Source: Polaribacter vadi (GTDB lineage: Bacteria; Bacteroidota; Bacteroidia; Flavobacteriales; Flavobacteriaceae). From it: DNA of 64,000 nt. The stretch is taken from contig NZ_JAHKQL010000034.1 in NCBI RefSeq assembly GCF_018861005.1, positions 186,001-250,000 of the forward strand, read 5' to 3'. The first letter of the stretch is position 1; the number at the start of each line of letters is the position of its first letter. The notes beneath the pieces are model-generated. The model worked only from the letters and a program-made list of their open reading frames with translations, was not told the DNA's origin and made no database searches. Positions 16,620 to 25,319 of the stretch are shown piece after piece. Both the position numbers and the translations under genes were made by a program.

Positions 16620-19600
16620 TTGTTTTCTTTTTTTAATTTGAATTCTTCTCTCCAACTATATAAAACAGGTAAAAGAAAATAAGATGTGATATCTATAACC
16701 ATTCCTCCAAAAATTGGAATCGCCATTGGAATCATAATATCGCTTCCTTTTCCTGTAGAGGTTAAAACTGGTAATAATGCTAAAATTGTTGTAACAGTAG
16801 TCATTAAACAAGGACGAATTCTTTTTTCTGCAGCTTGTAAAGCTGAAGCTCGTATACTCTTTTTATCTGCAGGTTTTTCACGTTTAAAAGTTTGTGTTAA
16901 ATAGGTTGCCATAACTACACCATCATCTGTAGCAATACCAAACAATGCAATAAAACCAACCCAAACTGCCACACTTAAATTGATGGTTTTCATATTAAAT
17001 AAGTCTCGCATATTTGCACCAAAAAAGCTAAAATTGAAAAACCAATCTTGCCCATATAACCAAATCATAATAAAACCACCTGCAAAAGCAATGGTTATGG
17101 CTGTAAAAACCATAAATGATGTAGCAATCGATTTAAACTGAAAATATAAAATCAAGAAAATAATTGCTAATGCTAATGGAACTATAACAGACAGTGTTTT
17201 TTCTGCACGTAATTGGTTTTCATAAGTTCCCGTAAATTTATAACTGATGCCTTTTGGAACCGTTAATACACCAGAATCTATTTTTTGTTGAAACAATTCT
17301 TGGGCATTTTCTACTACATCAACTTCTGCAAAACCATCTAATTTATCAAACAATACATAACCAATTAAAAAAGTATCTTCACTTTTTATAACTTGTGGAC
17401 CTTGCTCATATCTAATCGTTGCTAACTCACTTAAAGGAATAGGATTCCCTTTTTCAACAGGAATATAAATGTCTTTTATCGATTCAGGATTGTTACGCAA
17501 TTCTCTTGGATAACGAACTCGAATACCATAACGTTCTCTTCCTTCCACAGTTTGAGTTAATTGCATACCACCAACTGCAACTTTTAAAACATTCTGAACA
17601 TCTTCAATAGAAATTCCATAACGTGCTATTTTTTCTCTATCAATATCAATCAGTAAGTATGGTTTTCCAACAATTCTATCTGCAAAAACAGCTTCTACTT
17701 TAACACCTTCTGCTTGTTTTAAAAAGCTTTCTAATTGCAAACCAAAAGCTTCAATTTGTTTTAAATCTTGTCCTTTTACTTTTATTCCCAAAGGTGCACG
17801 CATACCTGTTTGAAGCATTACCAACCTTGTTTCTATGGGTTGTAATTTTGGAGCAGAAGTAACGCCTGGTAATTTGGTGACTTTTACAATTTCATTCCAA
17901 ATATCATCTGGAGAACTAATTTCTGGTCGCCAATTTCTGTAGTATTCTCCATCTTCATCTTCGATAAGTTGAGACCTTTCGACTACGCTCAAGGAGACAT
18001 TTTTAGAATTATTCGGATTTGTTACAAAACCACCATTTTTCAATTCAAAAGCACCATCTTCATTTACTTTATAACGTTGTCTTTTTCCCTCTGAATTTCT
18101 TATATATTCAGTTTTATACTGAATCATATTTTCATACATTGATAAAGGTGCAGGATCTAAAGCAGATTCTGTTCTACCAGCTTTACCAACCACAGTTTCA
18201 ATTTCTGGAATTGTGGTTACTGCCATATCCAATTGTTGTAAAACGCGTTTATTTTCTGCAACTCCAGAATGTGGCAACGAAGTTGGCATTAATAAAAATG
18301 AACCTTCATTTAAAGAAGGCATAAATTCTTTACCTGTGTTGTTTAAAATCCAACCTCCAAAAATAAGAACAGTTGCAGGAATTATTAAAAACAATATTTT
18401 ATTAGCCAAGGCCCATTTTAAAATTTGGCCATAATATTTTCTAAAAACTGAAAATATTCCTAAAATACCAAAGCAAATAATGGCTACAAAAAGTAAGTTG
18501 ATGAAGATACTTCTATTAAAACCTAATGGACGCCAATATTCTGCGAGTAAGAATATAATAGCTGTACAAGAAATAATGATATTTATAAGGTTGTTATTTT
18601 TCTTGTTTAGTTTTCCTATAACAACTAATAAACCATTAACTCCAAAAGCAATTAGAATTACTCCTAACCAATAACCACTAATTGTAATTACAATACCAGC
18701 CACTATTAAAGCGATATTTATAATATGATTAAAAGATTTTTTTAGCGTTGTTTTTCTGAATAGATAAGCTGCAAAAGGGGGAATTAAAAACAAAGCAATA
18801 ACCAAAGAAGCTGATAGTGCCATTGTTTTTGTAAACGCCAAAGGTCTAAACAATTTACCTTCTGCACCAATCATCGTAAAAACAGGTACAAAACTTATAA
18901 TTGTTGTTAAAACTGCTGTTAAAATGGCACCAGAAACTTCTGCAGTTGCATTATAAATTACTTCGTCTGTAGTATATTTTGTTCCATCTTCACGAGTTTG
19001 TAACTTTTTATCATCTAAATGACGAATCATATTTTCGGCGAGAATTACGCCAACATCAACCATAGTTCCTATCGCAATTGCAATACCTGAAAGTGCTACA
19101 ATATTTGCATCCACATTAAATAGTTTCATCGTTACAAAAACCATTAAAACTGCAACAGGTAATAAACCAGATATTAAAATTGAAGCTCGAAGATTGAAAA
19201 CCATTACAATAATTACCAAAATGGTAATCAAAATTTCTAATGTTAACGCTTCATTTAGTGTATCTAAAGTTTCTTCAATTAATTCTGTTCTATCGTAAAA
19301 AGGAACAATAGTTACTTGTGATGTTCTACCATCTGCTAAAACTTTTGTTGGTAAACCTCCTTTTAATTCTTCAATTTGAGCTTTTACATTCGTAATTACT
19401 TCCATAGGATTTGCGCCATATCTTGCAACTACAACACCTCCAACAACTTCTGCCCCTTCTTTATCTAACAAACCTCTTCTTGTAGCAGGACCTAAAGAAA
19501 CTTTACCAATATCTTTTATTTTGATTGCTGTAAAATCTTCGGAAATAACTACTGCGTTTTCAATATCTTCGATAGATTTAATATACCCCAAACCACGAAC

Positions 19601-20344
19601 TAAATATTCAGCTTGATTGATTTCTAAAGTTTGTGCTCCAATATCTTGATTACTACTTTTAACGGCTTTTACAACTTGATTTAAACCAATATTGTATTGA
19701 CGCATTAATTCTGGATTCACGTCCACTTGATATTCTTGAACATAACCACCAATTGAGGCAACTTCAGAAACGCCACTTGCAGATGACAATCCGTATTTTA
19801 CGTAGTAATCTTGAATACTTCGCAATTCTTGTAAATCCCAACCACCAGTAACGTTTCCTTTTTCATCACGACCTTCTAAAGTGTACCAAAATATTTGTCC
19901 TAAACCTGTGGCATCTGGACCTAAAGCAGGATTTACACCTTCTGGTAATAAATTGTTAGGTAATGAATTTAGTTTTTCTAAAATTCTACTTCTGCTCCAA
20001 TAAAACTCGATATCCTCTTCGAAAATAATGTAGATACTGGAAAAACCAAACATAGAAGAACTTCTAATTGTTTTAACTCCTGGAATACCTAATAACGAAG
20101 TTGTTAATGGATATGTAATTTGATCTTCAATATCTTGAGGTGAACGACCATCCCACTTTGTGAATACTATTTGCTGATTTTCGCCAATATCTGGAATGGC
20201 ATCAACAGCTACAGGATTCCTTGGTAAAAATGGAATATCCCAATTAAAAGGAGCATTTACAGTACCCCAACCTACAAAAAGTAAGAGCAATAAAACTGCG
20301 ACAAGTTTATTTTCTATTAAGAATTTGATGCTTTTATTTAGCAT
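16616..20344 (-). CDS. cusA: CusA-type heavy-metal RND efflux pump (Cu/Ag class)
   Basis: This inner-membrane proton antiporter is 1242 residues, about 200 longer than E. coli CusA. The relay helix reads GIAIAIGTMVDVGVILAENM, the CusA (monovalent copper/silver) pattern and unlike the CzcA pattern of the pump at 6469. Extra length lies in hydrophobic segments in the middle (about 535-640) and in a charged insertion at about 735-800 of the second periplasmic part. Inside that insertion, residues about 781-795 (KNVSLSVVERSQLIE) are encoded by a sequence resembling a dispersed flavobacterial repeat (17961-18002). It heads the cus run, followed by cusC with a four-base overlap. Confidence 0.9.
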   Translation of the reverse strand: MLNKSIKFLIENKLVAVLLLLLFVGWGTVNAPFNWDIPFLPRNPVAVDAIPDIGENQQIVFTKWDGRSPQDIEDQITYPLTTSLLGIPGVKTIRSSSMFGFSSIYIIFEEDIEFYWSRSRILEKLNSLPNNLLPEGVNPALGPDATGLGQIFWYTLEGRDEKGNVTGGWDLQELRSIQDYYVKYGLSSASGVSEVASIGGYVQEYQVDVNPELMRQYNIGLNQVVKAVKSSNQDIGAQTLEINQAEYLVRGLGYIKSIEDIENAVVISEDFTAIKIKDIGKVSLGPATRRGLLDKEGAEVVGGVVVARYGANPMEVITNVKAQIEELKGGLPTKVLADGRTSQVTIVPFYDRTELIEETLDTLNEALTLEILITILVIIVMVFNLRASILISGLLPVAVLMVFVTMKLFNVDANIVALSGIAIAIGTMVDVGVILAENMIRHLDDKKLQTREDGTKYTTDEVIYNATAEVSGAILTAVLTTIISFVPVFTMIGAEGKLFRPLAFTKTMALSASLVIALFLIPPFAAYLFRKTTLKKSFNHIINIALIVAGIVITISGYWLGVILIAFGVNGLLVVIGKLNKKNNNLINIIISCTAIIFLLAEYWRPLGFNRSIFINLLFVAIICFGILGIFSVFRKYYGQILKWALANKILFLIIPATVLIFGGWILNNTGKEFMPSLNEGSFLLMPTSLPHSGVAENKRVLQQLDMAVTTIPEIETVVGKAGRTESALDPAPLSMYENMIQYKTEYIRNSEGKRQRYKVNEDGAFELKNGGFVTNPNNSKNVSLSVVERSQLIEDEDGEYYRNWRPEISSPDDIWNEIVKVTKLPGVTSAPKLQPIETRLVMLQTGMRAPLGIKVKGQDLKQIEAFGLQLESFLKQAEGVKVEAVFADRIVGKPYLLIDIDREKIARYGISIEDVQNVLKVAVGGMQLTQTVEGRERYGIRVRYPRELRNNPESIKDIYIPVEKGNPIPLSELATIRYEQGPQVIKSEDTFLIGYVLFDKLDGFAEVDVVENAQELFQQKIDSGVLTVPKGISYKFTGTYENQLRAEKTLSVIVPLALAIIFLILYFQFKSIATSFMVFTAITIAFAGGFIMIWLYGQDWFFNFSFFGANMRDLFNMKTINLSVAVWVGFIALFGIATDDGVVMATYLTQTFKREKPADKKSIRASALQAAEKRIRPCLMTTVTTILALLPVLTSTGKGSDIMIPMAIPIFGGMVIDITSYFLLPVLYSWREEFKLKKENK
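17961..18002. repeat. Dispersed flavobacterial repeat embedded in frame in cusA
   Basis: The stretch contains GAGACCTTTCGACTACGCTC directly followed by AAGGAGACAT. TTCGACTACGCTCAAGG-type sequences are familiar intergenic repeats in Flavobacteriia. Here one is translated within cusA without breaking the frame. Confidence 0.5.
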
Positions 20345-20404
20345 TATATTTTGATTATTAAACAGTTAGACATAGATGTTAGAAAAACATCGAATACAAC
20401 AAAT

Positions 20405-20433
20405 TATCCTTATAACATTGCAGTTATAGGATA
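20405..20433. promoter_or_regulatory. Inverted repeat upstream of cusA
   Basis: TATCCTTATAAC (20405-20416) pairs with GTTATAGGATA (20423-20433) with one bulge and a six-base loop. It lies 61 bases before the cusA ATG and 22 bases after the preceding stop. There is no T-run, so an operator or mRNA structure is more likely than a terminator. Confidence 0.4.
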
Positions 20434-20454
20434 TTATAGTCTATTGTTTAAAAA

Positions 20455-20877
20455 TCAAATTAAATAAGTCTCGTCAATCTTGAAGATTTCTTTTATGACG
20501 AGTGGTGGTTCGTATTCTTCGAATGAAGATACATTATTCTCTAAATTTTCAAAAAGATTAATGTATGTGTAGATAAACGAAGCAATAAATAATTCTTGGT
20601 TAAAAGATATTTTATCAACCTGCAATTGTACTTCGTCTTGACCATCAATTAATACTTGTTCATCTTTGCAACAATCTTTTTTTATGATTGAACAACCAGA
20701 AATAGTTGGAGAAGTATCTTTTTGACTTTCCATCCCACAAGTTGAAGCTTCAGAAAAAATTGCAGTATCTACAAGAGTCACACCACAAAAATGTTTTGTG
20801 ATAGCAAATGAAGTTGTAGAAAATAAAACTACAAACGACATTAAAATAGCTAATATTTTATGTGATAACTTTGACAT
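20455..20877 (-). CDS. HYC_CC_PP family small exported protein
   Basis: From ATG 20877 the product is 140 residues with a signal peptide (ILAILMSFVVLFSTTSFA). It shows the three features that name this family: HFCG for HYC near residue 30, KDCCKDE for CC, and EPPLV for PP near the C-terminus. Such proteins accompany metal RND pumps in Bacteroidota and are thought to be periplasmic, with Cys/His available for metal. An upstream ATG (20907) is less likely because a TACCTTTG -7 box (20886-20893) lies between the two starts. It directly precedes cusA. Confidence 0.75.
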   Translation of the reverse strand: MSKLSHKILAILMSFVVLFSTTSFAITKHFCGVTLVDTAIFSEASTCGMESQKDTSPTISGCSIIKKDCCKDEQVLIDGQDEVQLQVDKISFNQELFIASFIYTYINLFENLENNVSSFEEYEPPLVIKEIFKIDETYLI

Positions 20878-20885
20878 TCTGAATA

Positions 20886-20893
20886 CAAAGGTA
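20886..20893 (-). promoter_or_regulatory. -7 box TACCTTTG of the HYC_CC_PP-cus operon
   Basis: It matches TAnnTTTG. The predicted start of transcription is within a few bases of the ATG at 20877, suggesting a near-leaderless mRNA and supporting that start codon. Confidence 0.5.
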
Positions 20894-20947
20894 CAAAATA
20901 GTAACAAAAAAGATTAAATAGTATGTTAAAAAATTAAAACCTCAAAT

Positions 20948-22207
20948 TTATCTGCCTATTTCTATATTTTTACTTCTGTAAGTAGTTTTCTCTAATTTAC
21001 TTCTTAATGAAGCCATATCATCACTAACTTTTCTTTCAATAACTTTAGCATAAATCTGCGTTGTAGCAATTTTTGTATGACCTAATAATTTTGAAACAGT
21101 TTCTATAGGCACACCATTACTTAAAGTTATAGTAGTAGCAAAAGTATGTCTAGCGATATGGAAAGTAAGATTCTTTTTTATGCCACTTAAATCTGCAATT
21201 TCTTTTAAGTATGAATTTAATTTTTGATTTGAAATGTTAGGGAATAATGTTTTAGTTTTTTTTGTTTTAATGTGACCTTTATATTTCTTAATTAAAATTT
21301 CAGCTATTGGTAATAGAGGTATTTTAACTTTATTGTGTGTTTTCTGTCTATTTGTGATAATCCATTTACCTCCATCAATTCCTAAACTTATGTTATCTTC
21401 GTTTAGCTGCATAACATCTATGTAAGATAATCCTGTATAGCAACTAAAAATAAACAAGTCTTTGACCAGGATTAATCTTTCTATATCAAATTTTCTTTTA
21501 ATGATTTTTTGTAACTCATCTTCTCTTAAAAATTCGCGTTCATTTTTAATATAAGTGGGCTTAAACTTTATAAAAGGGTCTTTGTCAATCCATTCCATTT
21601 TATAAGCTAAAGTTACCATTTTACGGAGTCTTTGAATATGTTTCATTACTGTGTTGTTTTCCATCTGTTTTTGATGGTCTGAAGGAACATATGAACGCAA
21701 GAATTTTTCAAAGTCAACAACAAAACGATATGTTAATTGAGATAAATATATGTCTTGAATTTTTCTTTTATTAGTCAAAAATAGTTTGATATACTTTTGA
21801 GTTGTGAAGTAGTTTTTTAAAGTCCCATAAGTTAAAGATTCACTCATTTGAGTGTTGTGATAATCGATTAAAGTAAGTAAAGAATATTCTTCATTGTCTT
21901 CACCTAAAAAACGAGCTTTAATAGATTGAGAGCAGATAAATGCTTTTTCTTTTATAAGTTCATCATATGCTGTATAAACTCTATTTTTAACCTGGTCTAA
22001 ATATCTATTGAGTAAACGTGATTCTTGTTTATTACCTTTTGCTCTTCCTCTTCTAGAATCCCATTCAGATAGAATAACTTTTCGTTGTAAGCTAATATTA
22101 GCTCTTTTGCCATTTACAGTTATTCTACCATATACAGATACTTGGTTGTTTTTAATACGTGTTGCGTTTACCCAAAAAGATAAGGTAAAATTAATTTGTG
22201 ATTTCAT
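20948..22207 (-). CDS. Site-specific tyrosine recombinase (CTnDOT-type integrase)
   Basis: The 419-residue integrase has an arm-binding N-terminus (about 1-100), a SAM-like core-binding domain (about 105-210) and a catalytic domain (about 225-400). Catalytic residues visible are K289 region, H350 and R353 (FHIARHTFATT), H377 (LLGHT) and Y386. The usual first Arg in TGLR is Ser here (CYTGLSYIDV, S261), as in IntDOT. It lies 231 bases from a tRNA-Pro gene, oriented so that its 5' side faces the tRNA, consistent with the right end of an integrative element. GTGAACC repeats and a motif shared with the excisionase promoter lie just upstream. Confidence 0.9.
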   Translation of the reverse strand: MKSQINFTLSFWVNATRIKNNQVSVYGRITVNGKRANISLQRKVILSEWDSRRGRAKGNKQESRLLNRYLDQVKNRVYTAYDELIKEKAFICSQSIKARFLGEDNEEYSLLTLIDYHNTQMSESLTYGTLKNYFTTQKYIKLFLTNKRKIQDIYLSQLTYRFVVDFEKFLRSYVPSDHQKQMENNTVMKHIQRLRKMVTLAYKMEWIDKDPFIKFKPTYIKNEREFLREDELQKIIKRKFDIERLILVKDLFIFSCYTGLSYIDVMQLNEDNISLGIDGGKWIITNRQKTHNKVKIPLLPIAEILIKKYKGHIKTKKTKTLFPNISNQKLNSYLKEIADLSGIKKNLTFHIARHTFATTITLSNGVPIETVSKLLGHTKIATTQIYAKVIERKVSDDMASLRSKLEKTTYRSKNIEIGR

Positions 22208-22239
22208 AGTTGTCGTCTTTTAATTAAACATTCTTTTAG

Positions 22240-22334
22240 ACGAAAGTCAAATCAACTATTTCAAATACAGTTTATTGAGGCTTCAATTGGTTCACACTTT
22301 TTGTGTTTTGAAACTGTGAACCGAATTGTGAACC
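22240..22334. promoter_or_regulatory. Repeat cluster between integrase and tRNA (candidate att arm/operator sites)
   Basis: It contains ACGAAAGTCAAATC (22240-22253), the exact inverse of 1052-1065, and three copies of GTGAACC or its inverse GGTTCAC (22289-22295, 22316-22322, 22328-22334). GTGAACC also occurs at 1042-1048 next to the other copy of the 14-mer. These are candidate binding sites for integrase, excisionase or a common regulator. Confidence 0.4.
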
Positions 22335-22380
22335 AAACTAAACTATATTAATTCAATTCTTATGATAACCCAAAAACTAC

Positions 22381-22414
22381 AAAACCTTGTAAATCATACG
22401 ATTTACAAGGTTTT
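22381..22414 (-). terminator. Terminator downstream of tRNA-Pro
   Basis: AAAACCTTGTAAATC (22381-22395) and GATTTACAAGGTTTT (22400-22414) form a perfect 15-bp stem with loop ATAC. On the minus strand it follows the tRNA by 24 bases and is followed by GTAGTTTTT. Confidence 0.7.
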
Positions 22415-22438
22415 AGTTTCTATTGGTATTCATTTTAG

Positions 22439-22513
22439 TCGGGGTGGCAGGATTCGAACCTGCGACCTCCTCGTCCCAAACGAGGCGCGATGACCGGGCT
22501 ACGCTACACCCCG
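22439..22513 (-). tRNA. tRNA-Pro (anticodon UGG)
   Basis: On the minus strand the acceptor CGGGGTG pairs with CACCCCG, the D-stem is GCG/CGC, the anticodon stem is CCTCG/CGAGG around loop TTTGGGA with anticodon TGG, and the T-arm is GCAGG-TTCGAAT-CCTGC. The discriminator base is A; CCA is not encoded. Its 3' end faces the integrase, so it is the likely integration target of the element to its left. Confidence 0.95.
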
Positions 22514-22538
22514 AAAATAGTCATCAAATTTAGGACTG

Positions 22539-22546
22539 CAAATATA
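22539..22546 (-). promoter_or_regulatory. -7 box TATATTTG of tRNA-Pro
   Basis: It matches TAnnTTTG on the minus strand and would start transcription about 20 bases before the mature tRNA. Confidence 0.5.
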
Positions 22547-22596
22547 GAATAATATTTATATATTGTATTTGTTTTTAGATTTTAATTTTAAAGATT

Positions 22597-23673
22597 ATGA
22601 AACATTTTATTTTTATAACAATATTCTTCTTTAGTTTATCAATATTTTCTCAAAATAAGGAATATGAATTGATTGTTCCTGGTTTAAAAAATCCTTGGGG
22701 TTTTACTTTTTTGCCAGATAATTCTATGTTAATCTCAGAAAAAGATGGAAGGTTAATTCATTTTAAAAATGGTAAGAAAACCCAGGTTACAAATCTTCCA
22801 AAAATTTATGTTCGTGGTCAAGGTGGTTTAATGGATGTTGAATTACATCCGAATTACAAAGAAAATGGGTGGATCTATTTTACTTTCGCTTCTTCAGAAG
22901 GTTCAGGTAGTGGAGGTAACACCACTTTAATGAGGGCAAAATTAGAAGACAATCAATTAATAAATAAAGAAATTTTATATAAGGCGTATCCAAATACTAC
23001 AAGAGGTCAACATTTTGGCTCTAGAATTACTTTTGATGAAAAAAATCATATTTATTTTAGCATTGGAGACAGAGGGAATAGAGATGTAAATCCGCAAGAT
23101 ATTACCAGAGATTGTGGCAAAATTTATCGATTGAATGATGATGGTTCAATCCCTAAAGATAATCCGTTTGTACATCATAAAAATGCCAAAAAGGCAATTT
23201 ATAGTTATGGACATCGAAATCCGCAAGGAATGGAAATGAATCCTTTTACTAATGAAATTTGGGCTCATGAACATGGACCAAAAGGTGGAGATGAAATAAA
23301 CATCATACAAAAAGGAGAAAATTATGGATGGCCAAAAGTAAGCTATGGAATTAATTATAGTGGTACTAAATTTACAGATAAAACAAGTGCTCCAGGTATG
23401 AAAAGTCCTATTCATTATTGGACACCTTCTATAGCACCAAGTGGTATGGCTTTTATCAATAGTGATAAATATGGAAAATGGAAAGGTAATTTGTTAGTTG
23501 GTTCATTAAAATTCCAATATGTGAGCAGATGTATTTTAAAAGGAAATAAAGTTTTTAAAGAAGTTAAATTACTGAAAGATATTGGTAGAGTGCGTTCTAT
23601 TGAGCAAGGTTTAGACGGTTTTATCTATATAGGAGTTGAAAATTTGGGTATAGTTCGTTTGCTACCACAATAG
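22597..23673 (+). CDS. PQQ-dependent sugar dehydrogenase (YliI/aldose dehydrogenase type)
   Basis: The 358-residue exported protein has a signal peptide (FIFITIFFFSLSIFSQ) and a six-bladed propeller of the glucose/sorbosone dehydrogenase family. Visible blocks include LKNPWGFTFLPDNSMLISEK, GQGGLMDVELHPNY with the catalytic-type His, SIGDRGNRDVNPQD, YSYGHRNPQGMEM and EIWAHEHGPKGGDEINII. It would oxidise aldose sugars in the periplasm with PQQ. It is a single gene, first on the chromosome side of the tRNA. Family is clear, substrate unknown. Confidence 0.85.
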   Translation: MKHFIFITIFFFSLSIFSQNKEYELIVPGLKNPWGFTFLPDNSMLISEKDGRLIHFKNGKKTQVTNLPKIYVRGQGGLMDVELHPNYKENGWIYFTFASSEGSGSGGNTTLMRAKLEDNQLINKEILYKAYPNTTRGQHFGSRITFDEKNHIYFSIGDRGNRDVNPQDITRDCGKIYRLNDDGSIPKDNPFVHHKNAKKAIYSYGHRNPQGMEMNPFTNEIWAHEHGPKGGDEINIIQKGENYGWPKVSYGINYSGTKFTDKTSAPGMKSPIHYWTPSIAPSGMAFINSDKYGKWKGNLLVGSLKFQYVSRCILKGNKVFKEVKLLKDIGRVRSIEQGLDGFIYIGVENLGIVRLLPQ

Positions 23674-23796
23674 ATTTTTAACTTATTTTATTACTATTCT
23701 TTTCTCTTATTTTTTCATCATAAAAACTTATAAACTTTCTCTTTTTTAAGATGTAAAAATTTTTATTTTTACTATTCAAAATTGATACACAATATT

Positions 23797-24744
23797 ATGT
23801 CTGAAAATATAGAAAAAATTAAATGTTTAATTATTGGTTCTGGACCTGCAGGTTATACTGCCGCAATTTATGCTGCAAGAGCAGACATGAAACCAGTAAT
23901 GTACACAGGTATGCAAATGGGAGGTCAATTAACAACTACAACAGAGGTTGATAATTTTCCTGGATACCCAAATGGAACTGATGGTACAGCTATGATGACT
24001 GATTTACAAAAACAAGCAGAACGTTTTGGTACAGAAGTTCGTTTTGGTTTAGTTACTAAAGTAGAATTAAACCCAGAAGTAGGAGGTAAACACAAAGTGA
24101 TTGTTGATGAGTCTAAAGAAATTGAAGCAGAAACAATTATTATTTCTACTGGGGCAACTGCAAAATATTTAGGTTTAGAAAGTGAACAACGTTTAATTGG
24201 AGGTGGAGTTTCTGCCTGTGCCACTTGCGATGGTTTTTTCTATAAAGGACAAGATGTTGTAGTTGTTGGAGCAGGAGATACTGCTGCTGAAGAAGCTACT
24301 TATTTAGCGAATATTTGTAAAAAAGTAACTTTACTGGTGCGTAAAGATTATATGAGAGCATCTAAAGCAATGCAACATAGAGTTAATAAAACTGAAAATA
24401 TCGAAGTTTTATATAATACAGAAATTGATGAGGTTTTAGGTGGTAATGTTGTAGAAGGTGTAAGAGCAATCAATAATCAAACAAAAGAAAAGCACGATAT
24501 TTCTGTAACAGGAGTGTTTATTGCTATTGGTCATAAACCAAATTCAGATTTATTTAAAGGTGTTTTAGATATGGATGAAACAGGTTATTTAATTACTGAA
24601 GGGAAATCTACAAAAACAAATATGCCTGGAGTTTTCGCAGCAGGAGATATACAAGATAAAGAATACAGACAAGCTGTTACTGCTGCAGGAACTGGTTGTA
24701 TGGCAGCTCTAGATGCAGAGCGCTATTTAGGTGCTTTAGAATAG
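23797..24744 (+). CDS. trxB: Thioredoxin-disulfide reductase
   Basis: From ATG 23797 the product is 315 residues, the usual TrxB length. The FAD site is IIGSGPAGYTAAIYAARA near the start, the redox-active pair is CATC in SACATCDGFFY (about 135), the NADPH motif is VVGAGDTAAEEATYLA, and the C-terminal FAD motif is GVFAAGDIQDKEYRQAVTAA. It reduces thioredoxin with NADPH. A TTG 15 bases upstream is in frame but the MSENIEK start is the natural one. A strong bidirectional terminator follows. Confidence 0.95.
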   Translation: MSENIEKIKCLIIGSGPAGYTAAIYAARADMKPVMYTGMQMGGQLTTTTEVDNFPGYPNGTDGTAMMTDLQKQAERFGTEVRFGLVTKVELNPEVGGKHKVIVDESKEIEAETIIISTGATAKYLGLESEQRLIGGGVSACATCDGFFYKGQDVVVVGAGDTAAEEATYLANICKKVTLLVRKDYMRASKAMQHRVNKTENIEVLYNTEIDEVLGGNVVEGVRAINNQTKEKHDISVTGVFIAIGHKPNSDLFKGVLDMDETGYLITEGKSTKTNMPGVFAAGDIQDKEYRQAVTAAGTGCMAALDAERYLGALE

Positions 24745-24760
24745 ATTTAAATTTTGATAT

Positions 24761-24799
24761 AAAAAAAAGAGATTACATTTTTTGTAATCTCTTTTTTTT
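24761..24799. terminator. Bidirectional terminator between trxB and the KTSC gene
   Basis: AAAAAAAGAGATTACA pairs with TGTAATCTCTTTTTTT, giving T-runs on both strands. It separates two convergent genes. Confidence 0.85.
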
Positions 24800-24818
24800 A
24801 TATAATTAAATCAGTGTT

Positions 24819-25265
24819 TTAAGCTGATACAGAAGCTTTCATCGATTTTCTGTACGTAAAAGAATTAAAAATATTTCTTTTACCAAAATTATTCATAGAT
24901 CTAGCATTTACAAATTTTCCGAAAAGAATTTTATTTACACCAAAATATTCATAAGTATTACCATCAGTAAAAGTTACTTCTAACAACATACTTTTATGAT
25001 GCCAATCTGCAACTTGAAATTCTGTAATCGTTTTTTTATAAGCCTCTAAATTTGCTTCTTTAGTTTCAGGAGCAATACTTACCAAAAAGTGATATCCATC
25101 TATAATTTCTGTACTTTTTATATCTGCTTCTGCTTTTTTTTCTTCATCCTGAAATTTATCTGGATGCCATTCTTTTACTAAACCTCGATAAGTTTTCTTT
25201 AATTCTTTAAGATCGATTGCTCCTTCTACGTTAAAGAGTTTTTTATATTGTTTTATACGTTTCAT
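24819..25265 (-). CDS. J-domain plus KTSC-domain protein
   Basis: The 148-residue protein has an N-terminal J-like domain (about 5-68) with the HPD motif in YRGLVKEWHPDKFQDEEKKA, and a C-terminal KTSC domain (about 90-148) with DGNTYEYFGVNKILFGKFVN and NNFGKRNIFNSFTY. J-domains stimulate Hsp70 ATPase; KTSC domains occur alone or next to nucleic-acid proteins and their role is unclear. The domain pairing is recognisable. A TACTTTTG -7 box (25289-25296) lies 24 bases upstream, so the gene has its own promoter. Confidence 0.8.
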   Translation of the reverse strand: MKRIKQYKKLFNVEGAIDLKELKKTYRGLVKEWHPDKFQDEEKKAEADIKSTEIIDGYHFLVSIAPETKEANLEAYKKTITEFQVADWHHKSMLLEVTFTDGNTYEYFGVNKILFGKFVNARSMNNFGKRNIFNSFTYRKSMKASVSA

Positions 25266-25288
25266 TGCTTTGTTTTCAAATTGCGTGC

Positions 25289-25296
25289 AAAAGTAT
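25289..25296 (-). promoter_or_regulatory. -7 box TACTTTTG of the J/KTSC gene
   Basis: It matches TAnnTTTG and predicts a leader of about 17 bases. Confidence 0.45.
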
Positions 25297-25319
25297 TGAT
25301 AAAAAAGGGATTAGCTGTT

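Noticed and set aside
16620..16655. Longer start of the TolC gene
   Set aside because: It puts 12 charged residues ahead of the signal peptide; the ATG at 16619 overlaps the cusA stop and gives a clean signal.
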